Below the pieces are notes generated by a model that ran no database searches, was not told where the DNA came from, and saw nothing but the letters and a program-made list of their open reading frames with translations. From positions 1-64,000 of the forward strand of contig NZ_JACSQL010000004.1 in assembly GCF_014836635.1 (NCBI RefSeq): DNA of 64,000 nt. Direction: 5' to 3'. The DNA is from Paenibacillus gallinarum (GTDB lineage: Bacteria; Bacillota; Bacilli; Paenibacillales; Paenibacillaceae). This document shows positions 25,851-35,949 of this stretch, in pieces (position 1 is the first letter of the stretch; every line of letters begins with the position of its first letter). The position numbers and the translations under genes are program-made.

Positions 25851-27425
25851 ATGAGATCATTATGCAGAGTTCTTATCGTCGATGACGAGATGCTGGTTAG
25901 ACAGGGGATCAAACATCTTCTGGACTGGGAACAAGCTGGCTATTATATTGTTGGGGAAGCTTCTAATGGTTTGGAAGCGCTAGAATTGGTAGAAGAGTTA
26001 CAACCTCACATTGTGATTACAGATATCGTGATGCCTATTATGGATGGCGAGAAGTTGGTAAGGTTGGTAAAAGAGCGCTATCCTGCTATCGAGGTTATCG
26101 TGCTGAGCAGCTTCAGCGAATTCGATTATGTACGTTCTACCTTTCAGAACGGAGTAGCTGACTATATTTTAAAACCTAAACTCGAGGCGGAATATCTGCT
26201 CTCTATTTTACACAAAACAGCAGCCAAAATAGAAGGACTTGGCATACCGGTAAAAGAAGAACGATCGGAAGAAACACAGATCGCGCAAGCAATCGATAAG
26301 ATGATATCCGGTTATGAGGCAGAGATAACAACCGAAATCATCCGCCGCCGGTTTCCATACCTTAAGTTTCTCCTACTGGGTGTAGATCTGAATCCCGTAA
26401 AGGATAAATTAGGGAAGAAACAGATCGAAAAGAGCTTAAGTCAGTATCTTCATCTTTTACAATCAGGGCAAGCGGAATATATGAAATTAGAATCTGTTCC
26501 AGGCACGTTACTCTATTTACTCAATGCGGATGATCCCTGGGCCGAACGCATAGAGCAATTGATACACAATCTTTCCCGAATTCCTAAAGAGATTGAGCAA
26601 GCAGAAACAGTACATTTTATTATTAGTAATCGATTTGAAGATTTCTGCCAATTGGGCAATATCTACAGTAAACAATATGAGAGATTGAAGCGTTACTCGT
26701 TTTATTTACCGACGTATCCGGTACTTGAAGTAGACCATTTACCTGCCTTACCGGCTAGGACGTCAGCGATAGATATGGCAGAGCTGATTGAAGGATTAAA
26801 ACGTAAACAATTCCAAAAATCCTTTTCATCTTTTTTAGAACATATACATGAAAAATCTATAGATTATGAGACAGATATATTTGAATTCAAATCTCTGCTT
26901 GGTAACTTTATATTTAATGTTACAAACACACTAAGTAAACTGAAATTTGAAACCGAGCCACTCGAAAAGAGAAAATATGATTATTTCAGGAAAATTGATC
27001 AGGCAGTGTACGCACGTGATGCGATCCAGTACATCGAGGAATTTATCCAAGAAGCAGAGATCATTACGAGAGAGACGGACACTTCAACAAACCCAAGTTT
27101 TTATCGTCTGCTAAACTATATACAAGAGCATTATGCGGAGCCGATTACCCTAACGGAAGTGGCGAAGAAATTTCATTTCAACGCATCTTATTTATCGAGT
27201 TATTTCTCTGCCAACAATAATGAGGGTTTCAGTGAATATGTAAACAAGGTACGAGTTGAGAAAGCAAAAGAAATGCTGGTAGAAACAGAAGAGTCAATCT
27301 CCGAGATTAGTGACCGTGTAGGTTACTCTGATCAGAGTTATTTTACAAAAGTTTTTAAGAAGATGACCGGGGTATCACCAAGTCAGTATCGTAAAGAACA
27401 GGTGCAGGAGAACCAAAATATATGA
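25851..27425 (+). CDS. yesN: YesN-type response regulator with AraC helix-turn-helix
   Basis: 524 aa. ATG 25851 (MRSLCRV) is chosen because AGAGGGGG lies 7 bp upstream; the longer GTG start lacks a site. The receiver domain (about 1-120) carries the acidic DDE pair, the phosphoacceptor D in VITDIVMP and the conserved K in LKPK. After a long linker come two AraC helix-turn-helix motifs (about 415-515; LTEVAKKFHFNASYLSSYF and ISEISDRVGYSDQSYFTKVF). Overlaps the kinase gene by 4 bp (ATGA). The pair probably activates the sugar importer at 29492-32686. Confidence 0.93.
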   Translation: MRSLCRVLIVDDEMLVRQGIKHLLDWEQAGYYIVGEASNGLEALELVEELQPHIVITDIVMPIMDGEKLVRLVKERYPAIEVIVLSSFSEFDYVRSTFQNGVADYILKPKLEAEYLLSILHKTAAKIEGLGIPVKEERSEETQIAQAIDKMISGYEAEITTEIIRRRFPYLKFLLLGVDLNPVKDKLGKKQIEKSLSQYLHLLQSGQAEYMKLESVPGTLLYLLNADDPWAERIEQLIHNLSRIPKEIEQAETVHFIISNRFEDFCQLGNIYSKQYERLKRYSFYLPTYPVLEVDHLPALPARTSAIDMAELIEGLKRKQFQKSFSSFLEHIHEKSIDYETDIFEFKSLLGNFIFNVTNTLSKLKFETEPLEKRKYDYFRKIDQAVYARDAIQYIEEFIQEAEIITRETDTSTNPSFYRLLNYIQEHYAEPITLTEVAKKFHFNASYLSSYFSANNNEGFSEYVNKVRVEKAKEMLVETEESISEISDRVGYSDQSYFTKVFKKMTGVSPSQYRKEQVQENQNI

Positions 27426-29245
27426 TGAGGGGGGAGCTTGCAAATTTGAACAAAAAAAGTCTGTTTGTGAAGCTGTTTTTAGTTACCTTAATCAGTATTA
27501 TTACGGTCTCGTTGTTATCCGTGGCGATTACGATCCGCATGTCTGAGAATTTATTCCTCAAGACCTTCAGTATTACGAATGAAAAGTTACTGGGACAGGT
27601 CAAATCAGATCTTGAAGCATACAATAACGCGGTTGCAACAAGTGCTACCTTAATTGCGCAAAGCGGAGGAGTCCGTACATACCTGACGAGCAGTGAGACG
27701 GATTCAGTGTCTTTATCAATGCAGACCTATGCAATGACGCAGCGGATTAAGACGATTATAACGAACCTAAGTGCCTATGATGTAGGTGTGACACTCGTTG
27801 GTGCCAACGGGCGAAGTTATACGACAGATCCTTGGTACTGGTCGGTTACGGTAGATGAATTAAACAATCATGAGATAACAAAACAGACAAGAGCGCATCC
27901 GCGGGAGATTTTGTATCAGCTTTATTATGATCGAGATCAGGCGGGTACAGAACAAAAACCTGTGCTGGTTGCCTCAAAAGCTTTATATGAACAGTATACC
28001 GGGAATATTTATGGAACACTGTATATCACGTTTCGTGACCAGGATTTCCAGTCTTTTTATGAGAATTTCACGAGTGAAGGCAACGATGTGCTGCTGATGA
28101 GTTCACAGGGACGGATTATCTCCAGTAATCGAAGTGAGTTAATCGGTCAGCATGTTCCTGCTCTGTTGCACGCTGTAGGTAAGCAAGAGAAGAGTGGACT
28201 CGGCAGTACAAGCCTTTCTTTTGAGGGAAGCGAGATTACGGTATTATCAGAGTATTTACCGGAATTTGATTTTTATCTGGTGAACCTTTTAGACCGAGAA
28301 ACAGCGATGGGTGATATGGTCAATGTAAAAGCAATTGCACTCATGATCATGTCTATTGTTCTACTGTCTCTGATTGTTGTCTATCTCATTACAAGGAAAA
28401 TGACGAAGTCCATGAGAGAGCTTGTCCGTCATATGTCACAGATTCCAACGAGTGGATTTAATCAGCGCGTTGATGTATCCAAAAGCGGATATGAGGTGGA
28501 GGAGCTGGGCAATGCGTTCAACTATGTACTCGACGAATTAAATGTGTATGTAGATCGATTGGTAGAGACTCAGAAAGAGCAGCGGAAAGCCGAACTTGCG
28601 GCACTCGAAATGCAGATTAATCCGCATTTTCTATATAATACGTTGGCTTCTGTTAAATTTCTCGTACAACAAGGAAATAAAGAAAAGGCTGCGGATACGA
28701 TTAATGCCTTAATTACGTTGTTGCAAAATACCGTCAGTAACGTACAGAGTGCCGTTACCGTCCGCCAAGAGCTGGATACACTAAAGAATTATGTGTTTAT
28801 CAATCATGTAAGATATGGCGATAGAATTCGAGTCAATTATTTCATCGAACCAGAGAGTATGGACTACCAAATTCCTAAACTTATTTTGCAACCGTTTATT
28901 GAAAATGCGTTTTTTCATGCTTTCAACCATAAAGAAGAGGGAACGATTCTGATTATGATTTCGGTTCAGGATGATCATTTGGTCTGCGAAGTAAATGACA
29001 ACGGCGATGGAATGGACATAGATTCAGCTGAAACTACGGAAGGAAAAACATTACCGAAGACAAAGAGGAATCGAAAGTTGTTCTCAGGTATCGGGATACA
29101 GAATGTGGATCATAGGCTCAGATTCATGTATGGGGACAGCTATGGAGTTGATATCAGTAGTGTAATCGGTGAGGGGACTCGAATTAAAATCACGATACCT
29201 CTTCTAAAACAGGAGGAGCAAGACGAGAAAAGTAGACAACAATAA
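27422..29245 (+). CDS. yesM: YesM-type sensor histidine kinase
   Basis: 607 aa. TM1 is at about 15-38, an extracellular Cache-like sensor runs to about 295, TM2 is at about 300-322, then HAMP and the His_kinase domain with phosphoacceptor H in EMQINPHFLYNTL (about 405), then the ATPase with N-box VNDNGDGMD and GIGIQNV. ATG 27422 follows AGGAGA by 9-10 bp; TTG 27446 also has GAGGGGGG 9 bp upstream and is an equally good start. Cognate regulator is the overlapping upstream gene. Senses an extracellular or binding-protein-delivered saccharide by inference. Confidence 0.93.
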   Translation: MMRGELANLNKKSLFVKLFLVTLISIITVSLLSVAITIRMSENLFLKTFSITNEKLLGQVKSDLEAYNNAVATSATLIAQSGGVRTYLTSSETDSVSLSMQTYAMTQRIKTIITNLSAYDVGVTLVGANGRSYTTDPWYWSVTVDELNNHEITKQTRAHPREILYQLYYDRDQAGTEQKPVLVASKALYEQYTGNIYGTLYITFRDQDFQSFYENFTSEGNDVLLMSSQGRIISSNRSELIGQHVPALLHAVGKQEKSGLGSTSLSFEGSEITVLSEYLPEFDFYLVNLLDRETAMGDMVNVKAIALMIMSIVLLSLIVVYLITRKMTKSMRELVRHMSQIPTSGFNQRVDVSKSGYEVEELGNAFNYVLDELNVYVDRLVETQKEQRKAELAALEMQINPHFLYNTLASVKFLVQQGNKEKAADTINALITLLQNTVSNVQSAVTVRQELDTLKNYVFINHVRYGDRIRVNYFIEPESMDYQIPKLILQPFIENAFFHAFNHKEEGTILIMISVQDDHLVCEVNDNGDGMDIDSAETTEGKTLPKTKRNRKLFSGIGIQNVDHRLRFMYGDSYGVDISSVIGEGTRIKITIPLLKQEEQDEKSRQQ

Positions 29246-29410
29246 AGGAATAAAAAGTTAAATAAAATTCAAAAATATGTAATTAACCTAAAGAAAGAAC
29301 CAAAACCCAAGAATAATACATGAGTTAAGTAGTGTTTTAAACAATGGAACTAAGAAAAGCACCAAAGCTAACAAATATAGTTCTAAAGAAACCGCATACA
29401 TGAGTGATAA

Positions 29411-29457
29411 GATGGAAGCATAGAAAGTAAACGCTTCCATCTTATTTTATTTTATTT
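29411..29457 (+). promoter_or_regulatory. Hairpin with an embedded cre-like site before the sugar-import operon
   Basis: GATGGAAGC (29411-29419) pairs exactly with GCTTCCATC (29433-29441), followed by TTATTTTATTTTATTTT, a weak terminator tail for yesMN. The right arm reads on the - strand TGGAAGCGTTTACT, two mismatches from the CcpA cre consensus. Termination and carbon catabolite repression may therefore share this element. The rest of 29246-29491 is AT-rich with no gene. Confidence 0.5.
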
Positions 29458-29491
29458 TCATATTTATTACAGCCTTGAGGGGGTTATTTCA

Positions 29492-30793
29492 TTGAAAAAC
29501 AAATTACCAAAAGTACTTTCAGTACTGTTAGCTAGTGCGGTTGTTCTATCTGCTTGTTCTACGGGTTCAGGTGGAGAATCTAGTGAAGGATCTAGTGCAG
29601 ATACGAAAGAGATTACAGTCTGGGCATGGGACCCGGCGTTTAACATTGCAGCAATGAATAAAGCGAAAGAAGCTTATGCAGAAACGAATCCTGATCTTAA
29701 GATTAATGTGGTAGAGAACGCACAAGCAGATGTCGTGCAGAAGCTGAACACTGGCCTCAACTCTGGTTCTACAAAAGGTCTTCCGAACATTGTACTGATT
29801 GAGGATTACCGGGCACAAAGCTTCCTGCAATCCTATCCGGATTCTTTCTTTGAACTGACTGATGTCATTGATGTAGCCAATTTTGCAGATTATAAAGTGG
29901 GACCTACCAGCGTAGATGGCAAACAGTATGGAGTTCCTTTTGATTCTGGCGCTACTGGAATGTATGTAAGAACAGATTACTTGGAGGAAGCAGGGTACAC
30001 GCTCGACGACCTACAAGATATTGATTGGGATAAATATATTGAAATTGGTAAAGATGTCAAAGAAAAAACAGGGAAATTTATGCTGACACAAGATCCGAAT
30101 GACCTCGGAATCGTTCGTCTGATGATTCAATCTGCTGGATCTTGGTATACAGCCGAAGATGGTGAAACGCCAAACATTGCGAATAACGAAGCAATGAAAG
30201 TAGCATTTGAAACCTATAAAAAATTGATGGATTCCGGTATCGTCAAAGTCGTTTCTGACTGGAGTCAAGGGGTTGGGGCTCTTAACGGCGGTGATGTTGC
30301 ATCTACTCCAACAGGAAACTGGATTACTCCATCGATTAAAGCAGAGGCTTCTCAGTCCGGAAAATGGGCAGTAGCTCCAACTCCGAAACTACCTGGGGTG
30401 GAAGGTTCTGTGAATGCTTCAAACCTTGGCGGCAGCTCTTGGTATGTAATGAATGTAGACGGTAAAGAAGCAGCGGCAGAATTCTTGGCAGCAACTTTCG
30501 GTACCGACGTAGATCTCTACCAAACATTGAATACAGAAGTAGGAGTAATCGGTACGTTCAAACCAGCTTCCGAGGGTGAAGCTTATAAAGCAGGAGATGA
30601 GTATTTCCAAGGACAAAAAGTCGTATCTGACTTCGCTGCTTGGACAGAACAAATTCCTAACGTGAATTATGGTCTAAATACGTACGCAGTCGAGGATATC
30701 TTGGTTGTTGCAATGCAAAGCTACTTAGGCGGCAAAGATATTGATTCCGTACTTACAGATGCGCAATCTCAAGCAGACACACAAATTCGTTAA
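29492..30793 (+). CDS. Extracellular sugar-binding lipoprotein, GanS/CycB-like
   Basis: 433 aa family 1 solute-binding lipoprotein, lipobox LSAC (SACSTGSGG). Start is TTG 29492, with GAGGGGG 9 bp upstream. Motifs of the maltose/galactan-binding group are seen: ITVWAWDPAF, 'VPFDSGATGMYVRTDYLEEAG' region, and W..G near PTGNW. It leads the operon binding protein, permease, permease, followed by a beta-galactosidase, an arrangement like ganSPQ-ganA for galacto-oligosaccharides. The YesMN pair directly upstream probably controls it. A stable hairpin follows, which may keep its expression above that of the permeases. Confidence 0.92.
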   Translation: MKNKLPKVLSVLLASAVVLSACSTGSGGESSEGSSADTKEITVWAWDPAFNIAAMNKAKEAYAETNPDLKINVVENAQADVVQKLNTGLNSGSTKGLPNIVLIEDYRAQSFLQSYPDSFFELTDVIDVANFADYKVGPTSVDGKQYGVPFDSGATGMYVRTDYLEEAGYTLDDLQDIDWDKYIEIGKDVKEKTGKFMLTQDPNDLGIVRLMIQSAGSWYTAEDGETPNIANNEAMKVAFETYKKLMDSGIVKVVSDWSQGVGALNGGDVASTPTGNWITPSIKAEASQSGKWAVAPTPKLPGVEGSVNASNLGGSSWYVMNVDGKEAAAEFLAATFGTDVDLYQTLNTEVGVIGTFKPASEGEAYKAGDEYFQGQKVVSDFAAWTEQIPNVNYGLNTYAVEDILVVAMQSYLGGKDIDSVLTDAQSQADTQIR

Positions 30794-30808
30794 TTCATGA
30801 ATGAATAC

Positions 30809-30880
30809 GGGCCCTTGTTCCTTCTGCTTCTCCTTTAGAGAAAACTCTATGGATGGAGGGAAAGGGCAAGGGTCCTTTTT
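30809..30880 (+). terminator. Partial terminator inside the sugar-import operon
   Basis: GG-CCCTTG near 30809-30818 pairs with CAAGGG-TCC near 30867-30875, followed by TTTTT. Sited between the binding-protein gene and the permease genes, it probably attenuates read-through. Confidence 0.7.
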
Positions 30881-30947
30881 ATGAAGAAAAAATAGAGAGA
30901 AACAAAAACATACTTAAGAAAACATATAGAGAAGGGTGTGGAGTGGT

Positions 30948-31865
30948 GTGAATACTGCGAAGACCGCGGCGAGTACCGGAAGTCCTAAAGGCATGGGCAG
31001 TCAAAGACGTATCAATATAACAGGCTGGTTATTTATTCTCGTACCGGTTCTTGCAATCAGCTTATTTTATTTTTATCCAATGATTCAGGCACTGATCCTT
31101 TCCTTTAAATCAGGTCGGGGAATGAATCTTGATTTTGTTGGATTCGATAACTATATTCGCTTGTTCCAGGACAGCAACTTTATTACCGCAGTAAAAAATA
31201 CATTTATTTATCTCATCATACAAGTTCCTGTCATGCTGGTCCTTGCAATCTTTATTGCCGTTCTACTTAATGATGATAACTTGAAATTTAAAGGGTTCTT
31301 TAGAACCGCCATTTTCTTACCTACCGTTACTTCCCTTGTAGCATACTCCGTTGTATTTAAATACATGTTTGGCGGAGACGGTATTGTGAACAAGATGCTC
31401 ATGAATTTCCATCTTATATCAGAACCAATCCAATGGATTTCTGATCCTTTCTGGGCAAAAGTAACGATTATCATTGCGATTACTTGGCGTTTTACAGGTT
31501 ATAACATGATTTTCTATCTTTCTTCTTTACAAAATATCGACAAATCAGTATATGAAGCAGCTCGAATTGACGGAGCAAATGCGTTTACTCAATTCTTTAA
31601 AATTACGATTCCTCTTCTAAAACCGATGATCTTATTTACGACGATTACATCGACGATTGGTACCTTGCAGTTATTTGATGAAGTTGTGAACATCACGAAA
31701 GGCGGACCAGGTAACTCAACCATGTCGATTTCACAGTATATTTATAACTTATCATTTGAGTACACACCAGACTTTGGATATGCAGCAACTGTTTCTTACT
31801 CGATCGTAGTTATGGTCATCATACTGACACTCATCCAGAACAAAATTGGGGGCGATAAAAAATGA
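30948..31865 (+). CDS. GanP/MalF-type sugar ABC permease
   Basis: 305 aa from GTG 30948; GTG 30936 is an alternative but sits on the GAAGGG site. Six membrane segments, a P3-like first periplasmic loop of modest size, and the EAA motif around YEAARIDGANAFTQFFKITIP (split here as family pattern, about 200-220). It pairs with the next gene, overlapping it by 4 bp (ATGA). Forms the membrane channel for the saccharide captured by the upstream lipoprotein. Confidence 0.9.
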   Translation: MNTAKTAASTGSPKGMGSQRRINITGWLFILVPVLAISLFYFYPMIQALILSFKSGRGMNLDFVGFDNYIRLFQDSNFITAVKNTFIYLIIQVPVMLVLAIFIAVLLNDDNLKFKGFFRTAIFLPTVTSLVAYSVVFKYMFGGDGIVNKMLMNFHLISEPIQWISDPFWAKVTIIIAITWRFTGYNMIFYLSSLQNIDKSVYEAARIDGANAFTQFFKITIPLLKPMILFTTITSTIGTLQLFDEVVNITKGGPGNSTMSISQYIYNLSFEYTPDFGYAATVSYSIVVMVIILTLIQNKIGGDKK

Positions 31866-32686
31866 GTAAACCGAAGAAATTTTTCACGTATGCATTTCTT
31901 ATCCTTGCTACCCTAATTTCGATCTTCCCATTCTTATGGATGATTACAAGTTCGACGAATCTGTCAGTAGAGGTTACGAAAGGAAGACTTCTTCCGGGAT
32001 CACATCTGATCGAGAATGTAAGGAATCTATTTAATAGTGTAGATATGTGGCAGGCACTTTGGAACTCAGCTAAAATTTCCATTGTGACTACGATTCTCTC
32101 TTTGCTTATTGCATCCGCAGCAGGTTATGGATTCGAGATTTATCGCAGCCGTGCCAAAGATATTGTGTTTAACATTCTGCTGGCATCTATGATGATTCCA
32201 TTTGCGGCCATTATGGTACCGCTGTACCAAATGTTCGCGAAGGTATCGAGTGTAATTCCGTTTCTTGGTATCGACACCGCATCAGCAGTTATCTTACCCA
32301 CATTTACTACGGCATTCTTGATCTTCTTCTTCCGCCAAAGCTCCAAGATGTTCCCTAGAGACTTGCTGGAAGCAGGGCGTATGGATGGTCTGACTGAAGT
32401 TGGACTCTTCTTTAAAATTTATATGCCGACAATGAAATCAACGTATGCAGCAGCTGCGATCATTACATTCCTTAGCAGCTGGAATAACTATCTGTGGCCG
32501 CTCATCGTCTTGCAGTCGCCTGAGAATATGACAGTGCCGCTCCTGATTTCTAACCTTGGTTCAGGATATGCACCGGATTATGGAATGATTATGTCTGCGA
32601 TTGTCATTACTACGCTGCCAACTGCACTTGTATTCTTTGTAATGCAAAAACACTTCGTAGCAGGAATGACAGGGTCCGTTAAGTAA
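31862..32686 (+). CDS. GanQ/MalG-type sugar ABC permease
   Basis: 274 aa with six membrane segments and the EAA motif around 'EAGRMDGLTEVGLFFKIYMP' (about 163-182). Overlaps the partner permease by 4 bp, so expression is translationally coupled. No ATPase is encoded nearby; such importers usually borrow an MsmX-type ATPase. The beta-galactosidase gene starts 103 bp downstream without a clear terminator between, so the enzyme is probably in the same transcript. Confidence 0.92.
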   Translation: MSKPKKFFTYAFLILATLISIFPFLWMITSSTNLSVEVTKGRLLPGSHLIENVRNLFNSVDMWQALWNSAKISIVTTILSLLIASAAGYGFEIYRSRAKDIVFNILLASMMIPFAAIMVPLYQMFAKVSSVIPFLGIDTASAVILPTFTTAFLIFFFRQSSKMFPRDLLEAGRMDGLTEVGLFFKIYMPTMKSTYAAAAIITFLSSWNNYLWPLIVLQSPENMTVPLLISNLGSGYAPDYGMIMSAIVITTLPTALVFFVMQKHFVAGMTGSVK

Positions 32687-32789
32687 TTTAAATAGTAGCA
32701 GGATAGGAAAGGCTGTCTTGGCATCAGTTGAGAGCAAGTAGAGACTGATGTCAGGCAGTCCTTTCCCATATAGAAATGGAGGATGTATA

Positions 32790-35700
32790 ATGAAACAAGT
32801 AATGGAGCAAAAAGCAAATCCGAGTACAGCATGGTTGTCCGATGTAAGCGTATTCGCTGTAGGCAGAGTGCCTGCGCATTCCGACCATAAATATTATGCT
32901 ACAGCCGAAGAGGCGCAACAGCGCGGAGAGATGCCGCTTCGACACAGTCTGAACGGAAGCTGGAAATTTAGTTATGCTGCTTCACCGGCAGCACGCCAAG
33001 CGGACTTTTATAAGAAAGAAGTATCTTGTCGGGGCTGGGCTCAGATCGAAGTTCCCGGACATATTCAGTTGCAAGGGTACGGAAACCCGCAGTATGTAAA
33101 TACGATGTATCCGTGGGATGGACATGAGAACCTTAGGCCGCCTATGGTTTCAGAAGACCATAATCCGGTTGGCAGCTATGTAAAATATTTTGACGTACCT
33201 GAAGGATGGGAAGGCCGTCCGCTCTATGTTTCTTTTCAAGGTGTTGAATCGGCTTTCTATGTATGGCTGAACGGAGAGTTTGTCGGTTACAGTGAAGACA
33301 GCTTTACGCCAAGTGAGTTTGATCTTACTCCTTATTTAACGGACGGAGAGAATAAGCTGGCTGTTGAGGTCTATCAACGCAGCACAGGTAGCTGGCTGGA
33401 GGATCAAGATTTCTGGCGTTTCTCAGGGATCTTCCGGGAAGTATATTTGTACACCATTCCAGAAGTGCATGTTCAAGATTTATTCGTAAAGACAGATCTG
33501 GATGAGATGTATGAAGCAGGTACACTTCTTACGGATCTGCAGCTGACAGGCAAGTCAGCTTCAAAAGTGGAACTTGTACTAAAAGATGCGGAAAATAAAG
33601 TGATTGTAGAGCAGACGGTAGTGTCTCCCGAAAACAATCTATCGGTTCGTCTAGCAGCCGGAAATGTAAATCTATGGAGCGCAGAAGCGCCGTACTTATA
33701 TACTCTTTATATTTCTTTATACAATGAGACAGGAGAACTTGTCGAAGTTGTGCCTCAAAAAGTAGGCTTCCGTAAATTTGAGATGATAGACAAAGTGATG
33801 CATCTAAACGGAAAGCGTATTGTTTTCAAAGGGGTAAATCGACATGAATTCAATGTTCGTCAAGGACGGAATATTACGAAAGAAGATATGCTATGGGATA
33901 TCAAAGCAATCAAGCAGGGGAATATGAACGCGGTTCGTACCTCCCACTATCCGAACCAGACGCTCTGGTATGAACTTTGTGATGAGTATGGTGTATACGT
34001 CATTGATGAAATGAATCTGGAAACGCATGGTTCATGGCAGAAGATGGGCGCAGTTGAGCCATCTTGGAACGTACCAGGAAACAACATGGAATGGCAAGAT
34101 ATCGTAATGGATCGTGCGATTTCGATGGTAGAACGGGATAAAAACCATCCTTCCATTCTCATATGGTCTTGTGGTAATGAATCCTATGCTGGGGATGTAA
34201 TCCTGAATGTATCCGATTATTTCCGGGAGAAAGACAGCACTCGTCTCGTACATTATGAAGGAGTATTCTACGACCGGAATTATGATAGAACGAGTGACAT
34301 GGAGAGCCGGATGTATGCGAAGGTAGCAGATATTGAAGAGTATCTAAATGACAATCCGGGTAAACCTTATATCAGCTGTGAATATATGCACGCGATGGGG
34401 AACTCTTTAGGCGGTATCCATAAATACACGGAACTTGAACAGAAGTATCCAATGTACCAAGGTGGTTTTATTTGGGACTACATGGATCAGGTTCTTATAA
34501 AAAAAGATCGTTATGGTAAGGAATTTATGGCCTACGGCGGTGACTTTGACGATCGTTCTACGGATTACAACTTCTCCGGTAACGGGATTGTATATGCAGA
34601 CCGCCGCTGGTCTCCAAAGATGCAGGAAGTGAAATTCGTGTATCAGAATGTGAAGCTTACGCCAAGCCTTACGGGAGTTACCATTCGAAATGAGAATCTT
34701 TTTGTCGGCACCGATGCTTATGAACTCGTATACACGCTGAACAAAGAAGGAAAGCAGTTGTTCACAGGAAGAATGGATGTTCATGTGGCTGCGGGAGAAG
34801 AGAAAGAGATTGCGTATACTTTGCCGGAGGTGAGTGGTCAGCCTGGCGAGTATAGCGTAGATTGCTCCCTCGTACTCAAGGAAGAAACCTTATGGGCTGA
34901 AGCAGGGTATGAAGTGTGCTTTGGACAGCATGTGTTCCTTGTGGAAGAAGCTAAAGGAGATATTTCTGCAAAAGGCTCCGCGCTATCAAATGATTTCCGC
35001 GTGGTAGAAGGGGATGTGAATATCGGCGTACACGGCCGTGACTTCTCGATCATGTTCTCTAAACAGGCCGGAACACTCATCTCGGTGAACTACGGAGGTC
35101 GTGAGATGATCTCGGCACCGCCAGCTCCGCTCTTCTGGAGAGCGATGACGGATAACGATAAAGGAGCAGGGTTCCACTTTGATTCTTCCGCTTGGTATGC
35201 AGCAAGTCTTACTCGCCGAACACTAAGCTGGGAACTAGCAGAATCAGAAGGACAAGCAACGATCACGTATACCTATAAACTGAGTGTTCATGAGGACGTA
35301 CGTGTGAAGGTAGCATATACCGTATTTACAGACGGAAGTATTCAGGTTGATTCCTCGTATAAAGGGGTGTCTGGATTACCGAAGTTCCCGATCTTCGCAT
35401 TGTCCTTTAAAGTGCCAGCAGATTATGCGAACCTTGATTGGTATGCAAAAGGACCAGAAGAGAATTATGCAGACCGTGCGGAGGGAGCAAGACTCACACG
35501 TTTCAAAAACCGTGCCGAAGATAATGTTTCTGCTTACCTCGTTCCGCAAGAATCAGGTAATCGTATGGGAGTACGTCAGGTTGCGATTACGAATGACACG
35601 GGAAAAGGAATTCTTATTACTGCTCCGGCGTCGCAGCCTGTCGAAGCAGGAATATCGCCGTACACGGCGTTTGAGCTGGAACAAGCAACTCATCATTATG

Positions 35701-35855
35701 AACTGCCAAATGTGCATCATACCGTAGTCACGATTGCTGGCTGCCAAATGGGTGTTGGCGGAGATGACAGCTGGGGAGCACCTGTGCTAGACGAATTTAC
35801 AATTGATCCATCAGGCGAATTGTCCTTCCAATTTACAATTCGAAATCAGGGTTAA
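32790..35855 (+). CDS. lacZ: GH2 beta-galactosidase, LacZ type
   Basis: 1021 aa from ATG 32790 (MKQVMEQ; GGAGG 7 bp upstream), essentially the length of E. coli LacZ. Domain order: jelly-roll sugar-binding domain, Ig-like domain, TIM barrel, second Ig-like domain and the large C-terminal beta-sandwich (Bgal_small_N). Acid/base E464 is in CGNES and the nucleophile E531 in SCEYMHAMGNS. No signal peptide, so it acts in the cytoplasm on imported galactosides. Position after a GanSPQ-like importer points to galacto-oligosaccharide or lactose use. The symbol follows the family; the natural substrate is not proven. Confidence 0.94.
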   Translation: MKQVMEQKANPSTAWLSDVSVFAVGRVPAHSDHKYYATAEEAQQRGEMPLRHSLNGSWKFSYAASPAARQADFYKKEVSCRGWAQIEVPGHIQLQGYGNPQYVNTMYPWDGHENLRPPMVSEDHNPVGSYVKYFDVPEGWEGRPLYVSFQGVESAFYVWLNGEFVGYSEDSFTPSEFDLTPYLTDGENKLAVEVYQRSTGSWLEDQDFWRFSGIFREVYLYTIPEVHVQDLFVKTDLDEMYEAGTLLTDLQLTGKSASKVELVLKDAENKVIVEQTVVSPENNLSVRLAAGNVNLWSAEAPYLYTLYISLYNETGELVEVVPQKVGFRKFEMIDKVMHLNGKRIVFKGVNRHEFNVRQGRNITKEDMLWDIKAIKQGNMNAVRTSHYPNQTLWYELCDEYGVYVIDEMNLETHGSWQKMGAVEPSWNVPGNNMEWQDIVMDRAISMVERDKNHPSILIWSCGNESYAGDVILNVSDYFREKDSTRLVHYEGVFYDRNYDRTSDMESRMYAKVADIEEYLNDNPGKPYISCEYMHAMGNSLGGIHKYTELEQKYPMYQGGFIWDYMDQVLIKKDRYGKEFMAYGGDFDDRSTDYNFSGNGIVYADRRWSPKMQEVKFVYQNVKLTPSLTGVTIRNENLFVGTDAYELVYTLNKEGKQLFTGRMDVHVAAGEEKEIAYTLPEVSGQPGEYSVDCSLVLKEETLWAEAGYEVCFGQHVFLVEEAKGDISAKGSALSNDFRVVEGDVNIGVHGRDFSIMFSKQAGTLISVNYGGREMISAPPAPLFWRAMTDNDKGAGFHFDSSAWYAASLTRRTLSWELAESEGQATITYTYKLSVHEDVRVKVAYTVFTDGSIQVDSSYKGVSGLPKFPIFALSFKVPADYANLDWYAKGPEENYADRAEGARLTRFKNRAEDNVSAYLVPQESGNRMGVRQVAITNDTGKGILITAPASQPVEAGISPYTAFELEQATHHYELPNVHHTVVTIAGCQMGVGGDDSWGAPVLDEFTIDPSGELSFQFTIRNQG

Positions 35856-35885
35856 TTCAATAAGTGACGGTGTTTTAGTATAAGC

Positions 35886-35926
35886 AAAAAGAGCCTTTCT
35901 CGGGATAAGAGAAAGGCTCTTTTTTT
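35886..35926. terminator. Bidirectional terminator
   Basis: AAAAAGAGCCTTTCTC pairs with GAGAAAGGCTCTTTTTTT around a short loop (35902-35908). Lies between the convergent beta-galactosidase and esterase genes. Confidence 0.93.
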
Positions 35927-35949
35927 GATTGCTGTACATATGAGATGAA

